The notes: generated by a model from the sequence alone, not told the origin. DNA of 64,000 bases from Halictus rubicundus (GCF_050948215.1 NC_135165.1:6856501-6920500); one strand, 5' to 3'; shown: positions 11,160 to 24,507, counted from the stretch's first letter. Translations and numbers: made by a program.

Positions 11160-11940
11160 AAATATAACGGTGACATATGGTAAATGGGAAAATGCAATTT
11201 CAACTGCAATACAATCGGGACACTTGTAGTTCATTGACAGAACATATTGACTACTTTGATGAATTAGTTTTATTTACAAAAGAGCTTCGTTTGTTTAACA
11301 GCACTGTCGAAAATCGGACATTCCATACATATCAACTTAATAGTTATATTGAAAATAGCTAAATATTGTTCCCAACAACTCTTTATTATTTTAAGTTCTT
11401 TATATGAAACCTACTTCGAGACGATTCCTTGATTGATATAATTTTAAAGAATTCTATATCACTAGTTATATTGAAAACAGCTAAATGCACGCATCAGATT
11501 GACAAATTGCCTTCACAATCCATTAATTATTTTAAAACCAAATCTTCTATCCTCCAAATTAAATATTCCAAAATATTGCAAAATCGAGTAAATCCAGATC
11601 TAAAAAATCGTGTAATTCTTTCACCGAACAATCTGGAATATACAGCGCGGGGGTGATTCTACGTGTAAAAATAAATCCGCAAAAAAGGAATAAAATTTTG
11701 TCATTCGACGCCCAGTTTGCGAGGAAATCGAGTTTAAAGATCCGTCGGGTTCGCGTGCAGGGAGTAGAGTTGGTTGGTCATGATCGGACGCGTCGGACTC
11801 GATTTTCATTTTCAAACTGCATTTTCTCGAAAACGAAGTTTCGCATAAAAAAATGTTACACCAAATTTTCTTTACATCGAATCAGTCCCAGTCCCGGTTG
11901 TATTACGATTTCCGCTCCACCCTGTATAAAAATATCGTAG
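11160..11940. other. AT-rich segment with a mariner-type 3' end
   Basis: At 11660-11935 sequence resembling 39230-39510 (TCGAGTTT..., TTTTCTCGAAAACGAAG) ends CCACCCTGTATA, the usual right end of CAGGGTGG mariner-type elements. No coding capacity; 11160-11650 is plain AT-rich DNA. Confidence 0.4.
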
Positions 11941-12251
11941 CATCAGGAACTGCAACAAAAGTTTGACCGATTTACGTGAACCGGTCATCATCACCGGCTT
12001 CGCGAGGACTCGGCGCCGTCTCAAAGCGTAAAGTACGAGAATAAAAATGTATTAACTAGGACAGCGAACTTGCCAAGTGGGATGCAAAAGAATTGTTCCG
12101 AGCTTAGGCCGTTGCTAACGAAACACGGCGAGGAGTGGCCCGAGAAAGTTGCTAGTTCGACGTAAGGCGAGTTTCCAAGAGGAAGTTGGATTGCGGGGGT
12201 CGCGTCGGACCGTTCAAGGGTGCAAGATCGAAAGTTTCGAGACCGGAAAGG

Positions 12252-12276
12252 CGTCTCTCTCTCTCTCTCTCTTTCT
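12252..12276 (+). repeat. (CT)n microsatellite
   Basis: Short CT tract of about 22 bp in CpG-rich DNA. Confidence 0.85.
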
Positions 12277-13532
12277 CGCGCGGCGGATGAATATCGCGGG
12301 CCCGTTCATTTTCTACAACAACGGTGCCACGAAGCGAAACTCATTATTATTGGCTTGACGGTTCGCCGCGGCCGTGGCTCGGCGTTGGACGCGAGCTTGC
12401 GGATCGGTGATTTACGAGGGAACTTAACACCGCGAGATTGCCTCGCGCTGAATCAAAGGGGTGCCGTTACCCCCGCCGTGAATAAATTTTATGACTGCCT
12501 CTCAATGTAATGAAACAAACAGGCCCGGCAGAAGAACGAAACGAACGCCGTTCCTACGTTCCGTGCCGTTCCTCCGTTCCGTAGCGTTCCGCGCGAGCCG
12601 AGACCGCGTTCCTTTCACCGCTTTTTCTCTCTCGATAAACTCGATTTTCTCTAGTAAAATGAAACGCATCGATCAACCCCCCGACCCCCATTCGCCCTCC
12701 GCCATTTCCACATCCCACGGCGGTCCTTCGTCGGGGCAACGGCGCACATAAATAAGATGCTTTTACTCGCGGAGTTTTAATGGCACGAATAAAACGTGGC
12801 AACGACGTGACGTTGTTAAAATCAAGACACGGTTTTTATCGAAGTTATAAAACCGTCCCGGCGGAATGTCGTCGTTACACGTGTGCGTGGAATCGTCCCC
12901 TTTTTCTCTCTTTATCTCGCCACGGGTTCTCCTTTTTTACGGCACTCGTTGTCGCGTGCTTTAACCGACGCTCGCCCGCTCGACCCCTTTCCACGTATCA
13001 GAGCGAGTCTAATTTCTTCGCGAGCGCGGCTCCGTCACTCGCTAACTAGTAGCAGGATCAAGATTTATACGCGTCGATAAGTGCTCGCCGATATTCAAAC
13101 ACGAAGAGGGCTGATCAGCCGGCACTCGAGCCGTCGAGCATCGTTGCACTCGAAAGTTGCAACGGAAAATCACTCGAAAATGGTCACCCAACTCGACGAT
13201 CGGGACTCCTGCAAAGGCTACGGGAACCTCTGCGAGGAGGCGGAGTACGAGAAAGTTATTGCGCTCTCGAGATTATGTGTGCGAAAATACGTCGGAAACG
13301 CGGTGTGACATTTTTTCCTACGCGGCTTCGTTTCCGAGAAAATCGACCTCGAACGTTGTCTGACCAGGGCTGGCTGGTTCTACTTGCTGCACAATACCGT
13401 CCGCTTTACGATAATCCCTGGCTCTACGATCTTCGCTCGGAGTTACGATGATTAGAGCTTCTTTTTCATCAACAATTTCCTCGCAGGAATATCAAATTTT
13501 ATTTATTACGTACCTTTCACTGGAATATTTAA

Positions 13533-13772
13533 CCCTTAACCGTCCGGAAGTATTTCAAGTTTACTTCCCACCAGGTCCAAGCTATTTTTCATACGAAGAG
13601 AAACCGTGGACTCGACATTTTTATATCAAGTGTAGAAAGGAAAATATTTATATTATAAATCTAAATATTTATATTATTAATTGATTTGATTTTTGCCGCC
13701 ATATACGCGGCATTGGACCCAGTGAGTGAAAGTGCCATGCCGCTTATATGACTGCATTGGTCCGTTAAGGGT
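13533..13772. mobile_element. Probable MITE, CCCTTAACCGTCC termini
   Basis: Starts CCCTTAACCGTCCGG and ends GGTCCGTTAAGGGTG, an imperfect 13-15-bp inverted pair about 240 bp apart. The interior is AT-rich. Target duplication is unclear. Confidence 0.5.
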
Positions 13773-14474
13773 GAAATATTAACAACAAAAGAACAGAATT
13801 TTCTCGTGATTTTGTGTCTGAACGAATAACATTCGTGTTCAGGAAATTTAGGAGTGTTACACAGCTGTAAATTGCTACGAACTAGTTTATAAAAATTGCA
13901 AGAATTTACCCTCTCTCGTAGAGGCGCCAGAGCATTCCAAAGAAAATGAGAATGTCATTGAAATTTTTTGAGGGGTTCTACATTTTGTAATTTAAAGGAG
14001 AGCCTTGCACTACTTCGCACGAAAACTTCGTGCTTACCAGACTGTGTCTTCTGGCATCTACAATTGTAGATCTTGGAAATACGAGCAAGCGTTTAAGAAA
14101 TATTATTTCAAAGTATTTTTCTACGAGGAGGCTCCTGCAAAATAAATCTTCCACTTATTTCTGTTCTGAATAGGATTTGTGTAAAAGTACGTGTTTATTT
14201 TTAAAAGCTTCAAGAGTTTCAAAAATTGAAAGTTTCGAGCCGAACTTGCGACATAGCGCGCAGGTATAGCTTTTTCGCGGTAATCCTCTTATAGCAAACG
14301 CAGTTCGTTTTGACCCAGTTATAGATGTAGCCGCGTTTATTCGTTTCACTCGTTTATTTAAATGATTATGTGTATATAGAATTGTACGTTAACACGGCAC
14401 ACGCAGTTAAAAGTAGACGTAAATGTTTTATGCACATTTCTCCTCGAAAACTGAGCGTAATGGAAATCCCACTG

Positions 14475-14849
14475 CAGTCAAACCTGTTTTTGTGCAGTAG
14501 GTAGGGACCGCATAAACGGAACCGCACAAAAAAATATTCACAAACTGCATAAATAGCTATAACAAATTATTTTTTTACAACATATTCAAGAAAACTTTTT
14601 TATGCGGTGGAGAGGAACCACTTAGATAATATGTCAAAGATTTACGAAATAGCGTGAAAGTGCTTTTCAAATAAAATAAAAAATTAAATTACACATGCAA
14701 ACATTTAAAAAAAATTTAGTTTCTCATTTTAAACACAGAGAAATTTTCAAAATGCACATAATTCAATACTACTCGTCGTAGTCCAAAACGCGCATATCGC
14801 ACAAAAAAAAATCGCATAGAAAAGGACCGCACAAAAACAGGTTTAACTG
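14475..14849. mobile_element. Tc1/mariner-type MITE
   Basis: Inverted termini CAGTCAAACCTGTTTTTGTG (left) and the inverse of CAGTTAAACCTGTTTTTGTG (right), with further similarity inwards (GACCGCATA). TA is present on the right (14850-14851); the left TA has decayed. It is 375 bp and non-coding. Confidence 0.72.
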
Positions 14850-15657
14850 TATTTATCAAAATGTTTTTGTTTAATTTACGTCTTGTTTTTAACGTCAGGT
14901 TCGCGGAAAATGTATGCTCGATTTTTCCTCGTTACCTCTGTCGCAGTTGTTGTATTTATTTGACTGTGTTGTGGGACGATGAAATTTAGTCTTGTACAGG
15001 AAACGAGTTACTTTGTTACATTGTTTGCAGGAATTCGAGTCCGTACATTTCGAATACGAGCAACTGCAATTTACGAATAGAGTTACTTCGCGATCTCAAA
15101 CTGGGGCATAGTGTTGCAGAAGCTACCCGAAACATACAGAGAGCTTAGGGCAACGATGCGTCCAGCGAACCCACAATGCGCCGTAGCTTTCAGAAATTTC
15201 GTTTCGGTGACGTGGACTTCGAAGATCAAGGTCGGACACGCGAACAAATCAATTTTCAAAGAGCGGAAAATCTCTTTGAACGATTCGTTGTTAAACCAAA
15301 AAATAGACTGTTTCTGCAAGTATAGATTTTAGTAGTTTAATTTACTGAACCAAATAGGAAAATCATTATGCATTTATGGCACTTTTAAATTTACGATATA
15401 CAAGAAAGCATTTATTTTTTCTGTACAATGAATCTTTCGATCAACGAAAGAGATTTTTCTCTGAATTCAATTTTTAGGAAATCAACTATTAAGAATCCAC
15501 AGTGATAGCAATTCCAGAGATTTTTAACATTTTCCTTAAGTCGTTGGTATGACTATTTGTATAAACTATACTGTATTCGCGTTGACTATGATAAAATTTT
15601 TGTCACCTTGATTTCACTTCTCCCTCGTTAAGACTTCATGTGTGTCAGTAGGGTTAA

Positions 15658-15898
15658 CCCTTTGCACTCGGCGCTATTTTCATTCTAAAACTAAATGTTT
15701 CTTCCGTCTTGGAATATTTTCATTTTATTCATACGAAACTAATCCGATTACCACATATAATATTTAAATGTTTAGTAATCTATTACATAGAAATTCTGTA
15801 ATGTAACAAATATTTTGTAATATTTTTTGTAATTTCTTTGAAATAATGCCACAATAATTTCTAGTGGTGCTTCAGAGTCACCACTCGAGTGCAAGGGG
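15658..15898. mobile_element. piggyBac-type MITE (TTAA)
   Basis: Flanked by TTAA at 15654-15657 and 15899-15902. Termini are CCCTTTGCACTCGG and, inverted, CCCCTTGCACTCGAG. Subterminal GGTG/CACC repeats surround an AT-rich centre. Nearly identical to 50519-50759. Confidence 0.85.
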
Positions 15899-16280
15899 TT
15901 AATAAATCGAAGTTTGAAATTGAAACAACTTTTAAAAAATTCTCTACACCCTCTACATGTTAAGAAAGATTTCCGAAAAGTGTACAGCGTCAACTTGAAC
16001 CGTCGAGGATCACTTTCACCCGTTCCCCGAACCCCAATGAAGATCGACTGCGTATGAAATATTTCTGGAAAAACTCTCATGTAAGTTTCATAAAAATCGA
16101 CATATGCGGCGAACCCTCCTAAGTTCCCTTCAATTTTGATACGACCGGAGCGTATCCCGTGCAGTTTGGAAAATAAGATTATGGTAAAATCGGAAAGCAG
16201 AGTTGGCCTGACGTGCTCGATCGCCGCGTGGGGACCGCGATCGTTTCGGTCGAAACTCGAAATGCGACGACACAGAAAAA

Positions 16281-16303
16281 AGAGAGAGAGAGAGAGAGAG
16301 AGA
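16281..16303 (+). repeat. (GA)n microsatellite
   Basis: About 23 bp of GA in CpG-rich DNA. Confidence 0.9.
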
Positions 16304-17084
16304 ATATGTGAATGCAACGAGGGGAACGTGCGGGATCGATATTCGACGATTCTCGGTTGTCGCTCGTCTCAAAAATAAAACGCCATCGGGCCGGACAGCG
16401 GCTCGTTGGGTCGTTCGGATCGGGTCGGGTCGTTCGGCAGCCGGCCGAGTATTTTTAATTGAATTAAACATGACGTGTTCAAATTTAACTTTCGCGGTGG
16501 CGTGCGAAATAAAACATTGCAATTTAGTTGGGTGTGCGCGCCGGCCGATCTCTCCCGATGCTTTTTCTGTCGGTTCACGAGTCCCGCGAAAAATGTATTC
16601 CCCGTGTTCATTTACATTGGACATCGGCAACCGATTGACGCCCGCTTGTCGAACATACGCGGAATTGCCCGCGTTAGCTCATCGCGCGTGTAAAAACGAA
16701 TAATAGCGGTATCGATTCCGCTTAAATACGCGTTGTTGCGACAATGATCCGAACCCCCATCCACAATCAACAACCTGCGGCATCGGCTTCCTAACGTGCC
16801 TTTCCACTAGTGCACGGTTAAATTTACACGAGTCAGCCCCACTCACCGTTCAGTGTCTTAACCTCAGTCAAGCCTGTAGAGAGTGCATACAACGTATGCA
16901 ATGCCACGACTGAAAAACTAAAGGTAAAACAAAAAACAATTTATTTTACTCATTGCAATTCAGATGAAAAGACTTTTATTTTGTTAAAAGTATTTGTTGT
17001 ACTCAAGATATTCGAATAGAAAATCCCCTGGCCTTTTTTTTTTTTTTTTTATTAAGCTATAGAACCCCACATGGGATTATTACC

Positions 17085-17108
17085 AGCATGCACATAGCTG
17101 TGCATGCT
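17085..17108 (-). promoter_or_regulatory. LINE 3' UTR hairpin
   Basis: AGCATGCACA, a 4-base loop (TAGC), then TGTGCATGCT: a perfect 10-bp stem about 35 bp from the poly-A. In several LINE groups a 3'-terminal stem-loop is what the reverse transcriptase recognises. That role here is inferred. Confidence 0.55.
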
Positions 17109-17184
17109 AACATTACATTACATAGGTGACTTAAAAACTAGGATTGAGACAATATAACGAGCATTTTCGAGTACAAAATTAACA

Positions 17185-17873
17185 TTAAAGATATAAACAG
17201 TGAGATTTAAGAGATGAGTGTATGAAAAATAGAGGGCAAAGAAAGGGTCCGCACAAAAAGGAGTCTATTGTATAGGGTGGAAAGAACCCCTTGTTGCAAA
17301 GTTTGCGAATCAAAGCGTCTCTGTTATTGTCAAAGATTGGACACTGCCATAGCACATGATTAGGATCCTGTACCAGACAACCACATGGACAACCTGTGTC
17401 AGCAGCAAGTCTAATCTTAAAAAGGGAAGCCCTTAGTTGATAGTGTCCAGATCGAAGTCTATTAACCCAGCAAATGAATTCTCTAGGGAGCCTGAGGTGA
17501 GCAAACCAAGGTTTAGGCCCAGAATGATAAAATGAGCTGAAAAATTTTGTGCCCTTGAACCCTGCTTCAGCGAGAATAAAGTTTTTGGTTAGCTCTCTAG
17601 CTTGCTTCCTAAAGCTGTAGGAAAAATCAGAGTAAGGAACCAGGATATTAAAAGAAATGGCCAACAAAGATGCTTCTTTAGCTAGTACGTCAACCTTCTC
17701 ATTATGCGTGATTCCAATATGCGAAGGGATCCAAAAAAGAAACAGTTTCTTGGATTCCGTGAAGTAGGAGTTTATCAAATTATGGATGTCAAGTAGAAAA
17801 GGATTGGATTTGGTATTGCCCGAGTAGTTACTTAGAGCTATTAAAGCACTCAGACAGTCAGAATAGACTGCCT
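17185..17873 (-). pseudogene. LINE ORF2 C-terminus: RNase H and CCHC motif
   Basis: Open for about 229 codons on the minus strand, with no start of its own. Near its beginning Y-S-D-C-L-S-A-L matches the RNase H segment holding a catalytic Asp. W-I-P-S-H-I-G then N-E-K-V-D-V-L-A-K-E-A matches the final RNase H motif (the conserved WxPSHxGxxxNExxDxxAK). Further on, C-P-C-G-C ... H-V-L-W-Q-C is the C-terminal zinc-knuckle-like motif. The reverse transcriptase and endonuclease domains are missing through 5' truncation, so it cannot move itself. The clean frame suggests fairly recent insertion. Confidence 0.82.
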
Positions 17874-17879
17874 TCTTTC

Positions 17880-20800
17880 AGTTGAATTCTCAGGGGCCAC
17901 GTACCTCGCTTAAGTGTCCGCAATTCGGTCCCAACTGTGGACGCTTAACGCGTACAGCACTGTAACTCGCAGAGACGCGTTGATTTTTTGTTCGCTTTTC
18001 CACGGAGACGGGAAGAAACAACAAACAGCGACGAAAAAGTCAGTGATGCTGATCGACCGTGCGACAAACACGACAACTTTCCGGTAGGACTAGCCGCGAA
18101 ATCCCCGTTGAAACACTGCGGGATCAACCTCGGCCGCTAAAGCACCTGTTCATTGAACGGTGAAACCCGGATCTCGTTAACCCTTCGCGTCCCGGAAATA
18201 CTTGAACCCTTAAGTGATCGGGCGGTTTACGACGAGCGATTCCTTTCCTCGGATTTAGTATGTTCACGGGAACGAGTGACGCTACTTACGTTTCATTAGT
18301 TGCGGATGGAACCGAGCTCTGTTGTTCGAGAACATCCGGTGGTAGACTACCCGCTCGATCTCCTCCGGGGTGCGTTCCCTAAATGTTGTACTGGTTTTCG
18401 CGTATTTTTCACCGATCCTGAAAACGCAGTACCGTTTTTGCAATCTGTACAGCTTTTCATTTGAATATTATTGTTTATCTTCCCAACAAATTGATTTCCG
18501 GCTGTTGATTCGATACCAATCGTGTTTGGAAAGTGAGGGATGCGGGTTGTTATCGGTTTCCGTTCAAATGTTTTATAAAAAAACATTTAAAATATATGGA
18601 AATATTAAAAACATTTTAAATATCTGGAAATAATTAAAAATTCGATCTTGTTTCTTTGATTTTGATTTAACGTTTGATAGACCATTTATAGTGGTACAAG
18701 TAACATTATTGTTACCAGTTAATTTAATAATTTCGTTCTTTTAAAAGTTCATGGAATACTCGACAACCTGTCTGACCAATTGAAGGTTAAGCTACTTTCA
18801 GTCAATGGTTTATCCAAGAATCCTTCAACTTTTCAAAACTCAATTTAATATTGCATCTTAATGTAGCACTGAATGTAATATTTTTGTACCGATACAAAGT
18901 TGTTTAAAATTTATTAACAGCAAATATAACCATAACGTTGTTTATTTAAAAATTCGTGGAACAACAGACAGTCTGTTTGACCACTTAAGGGTTGGACCAC
19001 TGTTCACAGAACGTCAGAACGTGCAGAACGATTTATAAAAAATGTGTTTTAATTCAATTGAAACGGCCAGCCCATTTGCGTCCCGGTAAAAAAATATTAA
19101 CGCACCGCGTATAATTTAATGCGTTTATCACGAGTGCCATGTATGTATAATGACCGGGGTCTCGTGTTTCATGCGAGACAGTCAAATTGTTCTTGCGGGC
19201 CGCTCTTTGTTATTTAAAGTTACAACTAATCTGCGGATTTTTATGTGAATTTTCATTTTCACAGATTATTTTACGCGGCTCCGGAATAATGGAAAAAATT
19301 TATTTCTCCGGGCTAAAAGAGTCCTTATGGCTGAAATGAGGTAGAAATAATATTAATGTTCGTTAGCCCGACCGTTTTACTGTATTCTACTAATTTGCAT
19401 AAAGGTCCAGGCGCTTTGGGTTCCAATCTACGGCTTTCCTTTGTCACATTTTTTCATATTTAATAGAGGGGGACGCATTTAAGAGAACACCGTGACCGCG
19501 GAGGAGCCCAGAAAGCAAAACAACAGAAAAAACACCGCGACCATAAAATCAGAACCACGAAAGGGTTAAAGCTGCCAAATGACGTTCGAGCTTGTATTCA
19601 TCGATGCAAAATACATATTTCGCGTTCGATTCCCGGCGAAATCATATTTCCTCGACTCCCCGGCTTGTCGATAACAAATATATTCCCAATGTAGGACAAA
19701 ATGAGGAGAAGCAATTTTTACGAGGCGGAAAGAGGCTCGATCGGGAGCGAGACGAATTTTCGTATTACTACGGCCGATTTACGTAAGAAAGAACAAGTAT
19801 TAAGGACTCCCCAGACGTTCGATAATGTTATGGAATCATATTGTACGATATTATTGACGTCCCACCCCCTATCCCCCCTAAGCAATTCAATAAACGGCCC
19901 CCAGACGATCAATAACAATGTACAACCGTATTGTGCGAATCGAAAATCGAATTAGGCGATAATTCAGCTTGCTGCAAAATATCGAGTAACGGGCAACTGG
20001 CATTGCTTTTACTTCTGGGACCGGAGAGAGGAAAAATGGGTGCAGCAAGTTCCGTTAATAAACAAACTAAAAATATTTGATTTCTGAAATAGGCACCCGT
20101 CTAAAAATTTAATTACTTTTCTGTGGCAAATAATTGTACAAAATTCTGCCAGCTGGTTCCCAGAAATTTGGTTTCAGGGAAAATCTGTGCTCTAGAGTAG
20201 CATACGAAGAGTATATTATTTCGCTTCTTCTGCGTGGGAATTTTTTTCTTTTTTTTTTTAGATCGCGTTAAATCCGGCTGCAGCCGTCGCGCGGGAATAT
20301 CTTTCCGTATCGTCCATACATTGCGAGATAAACTGGTCAGATTAAAGCTGGACAGTGTCCTGGTACAATACATTCGAATTAGCGGTAACGAGGTCGGCGC
20401 GGCGTATGAACCGGGCGTTACATTAATCGTTATGAAGCGGCGTGTATCCCGTGGCCGGTTCTTCTTGGCTCTCTCCCTCTCTTCGTCTGGCGTCCACGGT
20501 CTCGGTCTCGGATTCTTCTCACGGAATCGTAATTTGTAACCAGGGCTCGTCGACGATTATTACCTAAGAGTAAAGTGGCCCTTCTGGGCCCCGTCCCGTC
20601 CCTGGCGCGTCGTTGTTCTTCGTAATGCTACCCCCTCGCGCTCCACGGTGCAGTTTCATTCCGAGTGTCCCCTGTTTCCACGGGCTCTCGCGCTCTCCTC
20701 GTTAATAACGTTCTCGTTAATGCACGCGGGACACCAGCCCCGGTTGAGAGTTCCTTCGATCACGATACTTCCGTCTCGCAATCAACTGCGAGGATCGATC

Positions 20801-22500
20801 TAGCCGCGACAGGGCAACACGCCGGAACAACTTCGGGGACTTTGCTAAGCAACCAGACTCATTTCCGGGGTAAAAGATCGGGCATTTAATCTTCTAAACA
20901 CGACCTAATTAATCTCTCGAGGAGATGACTTCACTAGACTAATACTAGACACGACAACTAGACATTTGGCTTCACTAGACTAATCTTTATCACAAAAGTG
21001 AGTAGATCAAATGCGAAACAGCGGCAACGTTTGTGGGATTTTTGTGCAAAATAAAAATTGTCTGCCTCTATCGCAAGAGACGGGAGCAGGATTTGAATCC
21101 TGCTGAAGTGGATAAGGTGGTATAAAATAACAGAGATTGTCCTCGCTTCGTTTATTAACAATATCGGTAAGCGCGAATGTCAGTGCAGTGCTGGTGTTGT
21201 TGTCTCGGAGGCTTACAATCAACTGGCGACTCTCGTTGCATTCTTAAACACGACGGAGTTAGAAAAGGCAAAAATATGGGAGAGAAAAAGAGAAGAGAAT
21301 AGAAAAGGAAAACTTGAGAAGACAGTGATAGCGACAGGGACAGCGGAAAAGAGTCATAAACAGAGACCTAACGAAAACCAGAACTCTGGTGACGTTCTCA
21401 AGGATGCATTGGGAATTCGTGAAAGGCTGGTCACCAAATGTGCGACTAGCAGACAGGAAATAGAGAATAATAGCGTAACAGAGTTGGAAAGGAAAGAGAA
21501 ATTCTTAGAAGAATTCTTATGCATTGGCGTACGTGGTGATATCGCCACCACACTGCTTTAATCATTTTATCAAGTTGAAAAGAATACATTGCTGTTCTTA
21601 ACCCGTGCCATGCGATTGTCTTCGCGGCTACAATGATTAGAACTTCTGTATCCGCAATAATTTCACAGGAATAAAGCTTGATTATACAAGAATAGAATTT
21701 CAATTCGACCTAAAAGAGATTTTATTTGAAGATTTACTGTAGATTTATCGTTGATTTATTTATTTATTTTTATTTGTAGATTTTATTTATTTCACGGGTC
21801 TGACTCGTTATTATACGGAACGGGGTTGAATCGTTTGAATTCCTGTTTTAAAATGCACCTACTCATTCTTGCTATAAACGCATAACATCCGCAGTCTGCT
21901 GACTTTGCGGCTGGTTTGATAAAAAGAATATTTTACCATGGTAATATTTAATACAATCGAAAATGTATTACAATCAGTGTTACAATAGCTACAGTGGAAT
22001 TGAGTACCGTTGTAAAAAAACGTAAAGTATCTCCCAAAACTTACGGTTTTTCGATATTATAAATAGGTTAGCAATTTTCTACTGGGAACAACGCGCAGCA
22101 TCAATCACTGCGTTAAAAAATATAGTTGACCTTCATGTGTCCTCTACGCCTTGACCTACAGAAAAGCTATTCACATCACATTACGTTCCCCTCGAAATCA
22201 TTCAACTTTTTTTGGAGAGACTTAAATGGGACACCTTGTATAGTTGTCAACATGACCCGCTACTTGAGGGTTAATTAATCGAGTTAGAGCGCATCGTTTC
22301 CGTCAAGCTGCGTCGGCAGAGAACTGTCCGTGCTTGCCACTTGCGTGAAAAAGTGGCCGGTTTAATTACTATGAAAATTTATTTTATTTATAACCATGAA
22401 AACGGTTAGCTGCCAGCTCGCTCGCGCAAATGATTTTTTCCGTAAAATTTTGAGCACGTCGGCCGTTTGAAAAATTCGTGTTCCGCTGCGGCAGAAGTGT
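17880..22500. other. Intronic segment, no gene seen
   Basis: Contains a solitary TTAACCCTTCGCG end at 18179 (a possible partner is the AAAGGGTTAA at 19563-19572), an AT-rich stretch 18580-19060 and CpG-rich DNA 19560-20890. A short direct repeat CTTCACTAGACTAAT occurs near 20930 and 20971. GCATAACATCCGCAGTCTG, an orphan MITE end, lies near 21882. A mariner-type terminus (GGGACACCTTGTATAG) lies near 22228. None of the short frames shows a domain. Confidence 0.5.
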
Positions 22501-22513
22501 AGAATTCGAGGGG

Positions 22514-22589
22514 AAAAGAGAGAGAGAGAAAGAGAGGGAGAGAGAGAGAGAGAGGAGGAGAAAGAGAGAGAAACAGAAAGAGAGAGAGA
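22514..22589 (+). repeat. Purine-rich (GA)n tract
   Basis: Interrupted GA repeats of about 76 bp. Confidence 0.92.
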
Positions 22590-23337
22590 TCGCGATATTT
22601 CACAGCGCGGATTGGCCGGAGTTAATCGACCCGTTCGAACGTGAATCGATACGGTGGAGCCGGAAGGTGCGCGGGTTCGGAAAGAACGCCAGTCACGCTA
22701 AACTAAGTCTTCGTTCCGGCCCACTAGACAGATGATGTTTTACAAGTTAATCGCGCGAGAGTGTTCCAGATCGCGCGAGCGAGCTCGTTTCCGATCGAAT
22801 GGATCGCCGCCGCGCGAACTTGCGGATCGAAATCGCGCGAACGGGACCGCATTCCGAGGAACGAGTCCGGAACCGGAAGCCCGCAAGAGGATCCCCGCGA
22901 AAGCGGCTCTAATTGCGATAACGCCCTGGATCAACAGTGTTACAGCCGAGGAACTCTTCCCGAAAACCGAACGGATCGATCAGGAATTATCTGTTTACGG
23001 ACATAACGAATCCGCTGGAAATCTGCAAGATTGCGAACCGGTCGCGCGATCGGCTTGTTAAAACTTTGATGGAACGTCTGCAACTCTGAGAAAAATCCAC
23101 CATTTTCTAAAGACAGTGATTTTTGACTGGGCTTAGAAATTCATTTTTATTGTGCGATATCCAGATAAACCGAATTTCATTGGAATCCTTCGAATCCAAA
23201 AGGGTTAAGACAACGTCCCCTATAATACATTTTAAATTTCTAGTTTTGGTTTCATTAATTAAATTACTCCAATTTTGTAAGAATTTCTGGGGTTGATGTT
23301 TGCCGCTTAACGTGTTAACCTACCGGGATCCTATTAA

Positions 23338-23563
23338 CACGTTGAATCCCATATGTGGGTGACGGAATTATTTGTGCAGGTTTTAAAATGAATTTGTACG
23401 TTGACATATTCATTGTACTAAACTTGAATAGGATCTGTAACATGCAAGAAAGTTGGAGGATTACTCAGTATCATACATTTAATTTTTTACCATTTTTATT
23501 TCATTGAATAACTTACTTGGATTTTATGCAATTTTTGGGGTTTCTAGTTTGGCGATCAAAGTG
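23338..23563. mobile_element. TTAA-flanked MITE
   Basis: TTAA at 23334-23337 and 23564-23567. Termini are CACGTTGAATCCC and, inverted, CACTTTGATCGCC. It is 226 bp, AT-rich and non-coding. A further terminus of similar type (GCCGCTTAACGTG/TTAA) ends at 23318, suggesting a neighbouring broken copy. Confidence 0.65.
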
Positions 23564-24329
23564 TTAACAGCACTTTCAGTAGTTGTACTGTACCAGAAGG
23601 AAGAAATAGAAATCAGAAACGACTTAGAAATTTTCTTTTAAATTATAATCCGAAACGAAATTCTTAGATGACGTTACTGAAGATGATCCGTTAATAAATA
23701 TTTGTTCTAAAATCCGCAGCCCAGTGATAATACCAATATTTTAGTTGTTCCATTTTAATTGACGTTTCACCGACGTGCAAAATGTCTTTTAATCTTGTGA
23801 GCGACGTCTCGTCTTTTGTATATTTGCTGGCCGAGACAAGCGATCGACCCAGCTTTCAAATCTGCTTCCGGGTTCGGACCGAATGAATTGTCAATTTCAC
23901 AGCGATTTTCGACACGTTCGCCACGGGCGTCAATATTTCTGACAACCATTCCGCATTTCGCATGAAGAAAATCAAATTACTTCTGCGTGCGTTTTTATTT
24001 CAAGCCGGTTGCGTTGCTCGTGCCGTTCGGCGAGTTGATCAAATTCCTCTTCCACTTTCCCGACGTTTCATAAAGAGATGAATTTAATAAAAAACACTCG
24101 AACGAGTCGAATATTATCTCTCGCGCGGTGTTCGGGACAATTTGACCCGAAAGCGGAGCCTCTAATTGTACCTGTGTGTCTACAGCGACAGTGCACAAGT
24201 TAATTGAATGTCAACCGTTTGCGCACAATGCACTGCTGTTGAGAAGTAGACCTCTTCTAGAATTAAATATCAATTACGATACCATTTGGAACCGTTTCTC
24301 CAGGACATCATTATCTATGTGTTTATTAA

Positions 24330-24507
24330 CCCATTTGCATCACTAGCGTATATATACGCTCAATTTTCCTGGTCACTATCACCGGAGCGTATATATACGC
24401 TCAATTTATTGTTTCTTATAATGCTAAAATATGAAGTACTTAAATATAATAAAAAAAAAGTTTGGTGATAAAGGCTTCTTCTCATATTTCCTTATGATAC
24501 AAATGGG
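24330..24507. mobile_element. piggyBac-type MITE with duplicated palindrome
   Basis: TTAA at 24326-24329 and 24508-24511. Termini are CCCATTTGCATC and, inverted, CCCATTTGTATC. Inside are two copies of the perfect 16-bp palindrome AGCGTATATATACGCT (24345-24360 and 24386-24401), each followed by CAATTT. Confidence 0.75.

Larger units (their letters stand above)
17034..17873 (-). mobile_element. 5'-truncated non-LTR retrotransposon (LINE) with RNase H
   Basis: The minus-strand element ends in a poly-A (the T run at 17034-17050). It carries a 3' UTR with a perfect 10-bp-stem hairpin and the last part of the polymerase protein: RNase H then a CCHC zinc motif. It is truncated at about 17873, where coding homology stops. 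RNase H plus a terminal CCHC points to the I/R1/Loa-like side of insect LINEs. No clear target duplication found. Confidence 0.8.

Noticed and set aside
13181..13308. Short plus-strand frame with an ATG in a fair context, considered as a leader exon
   Set aside because: No hydrophobic signal peptide, no phase-1 donor, and it lies downstream of the first laminin-G exon.
21085..21104. AGCAGGATTTGAATCCTGCT, a stem-loop that looks like a tRNA T-arm
   Set aside because: No acceptor stem or other arms of a tRNA could be found around it.
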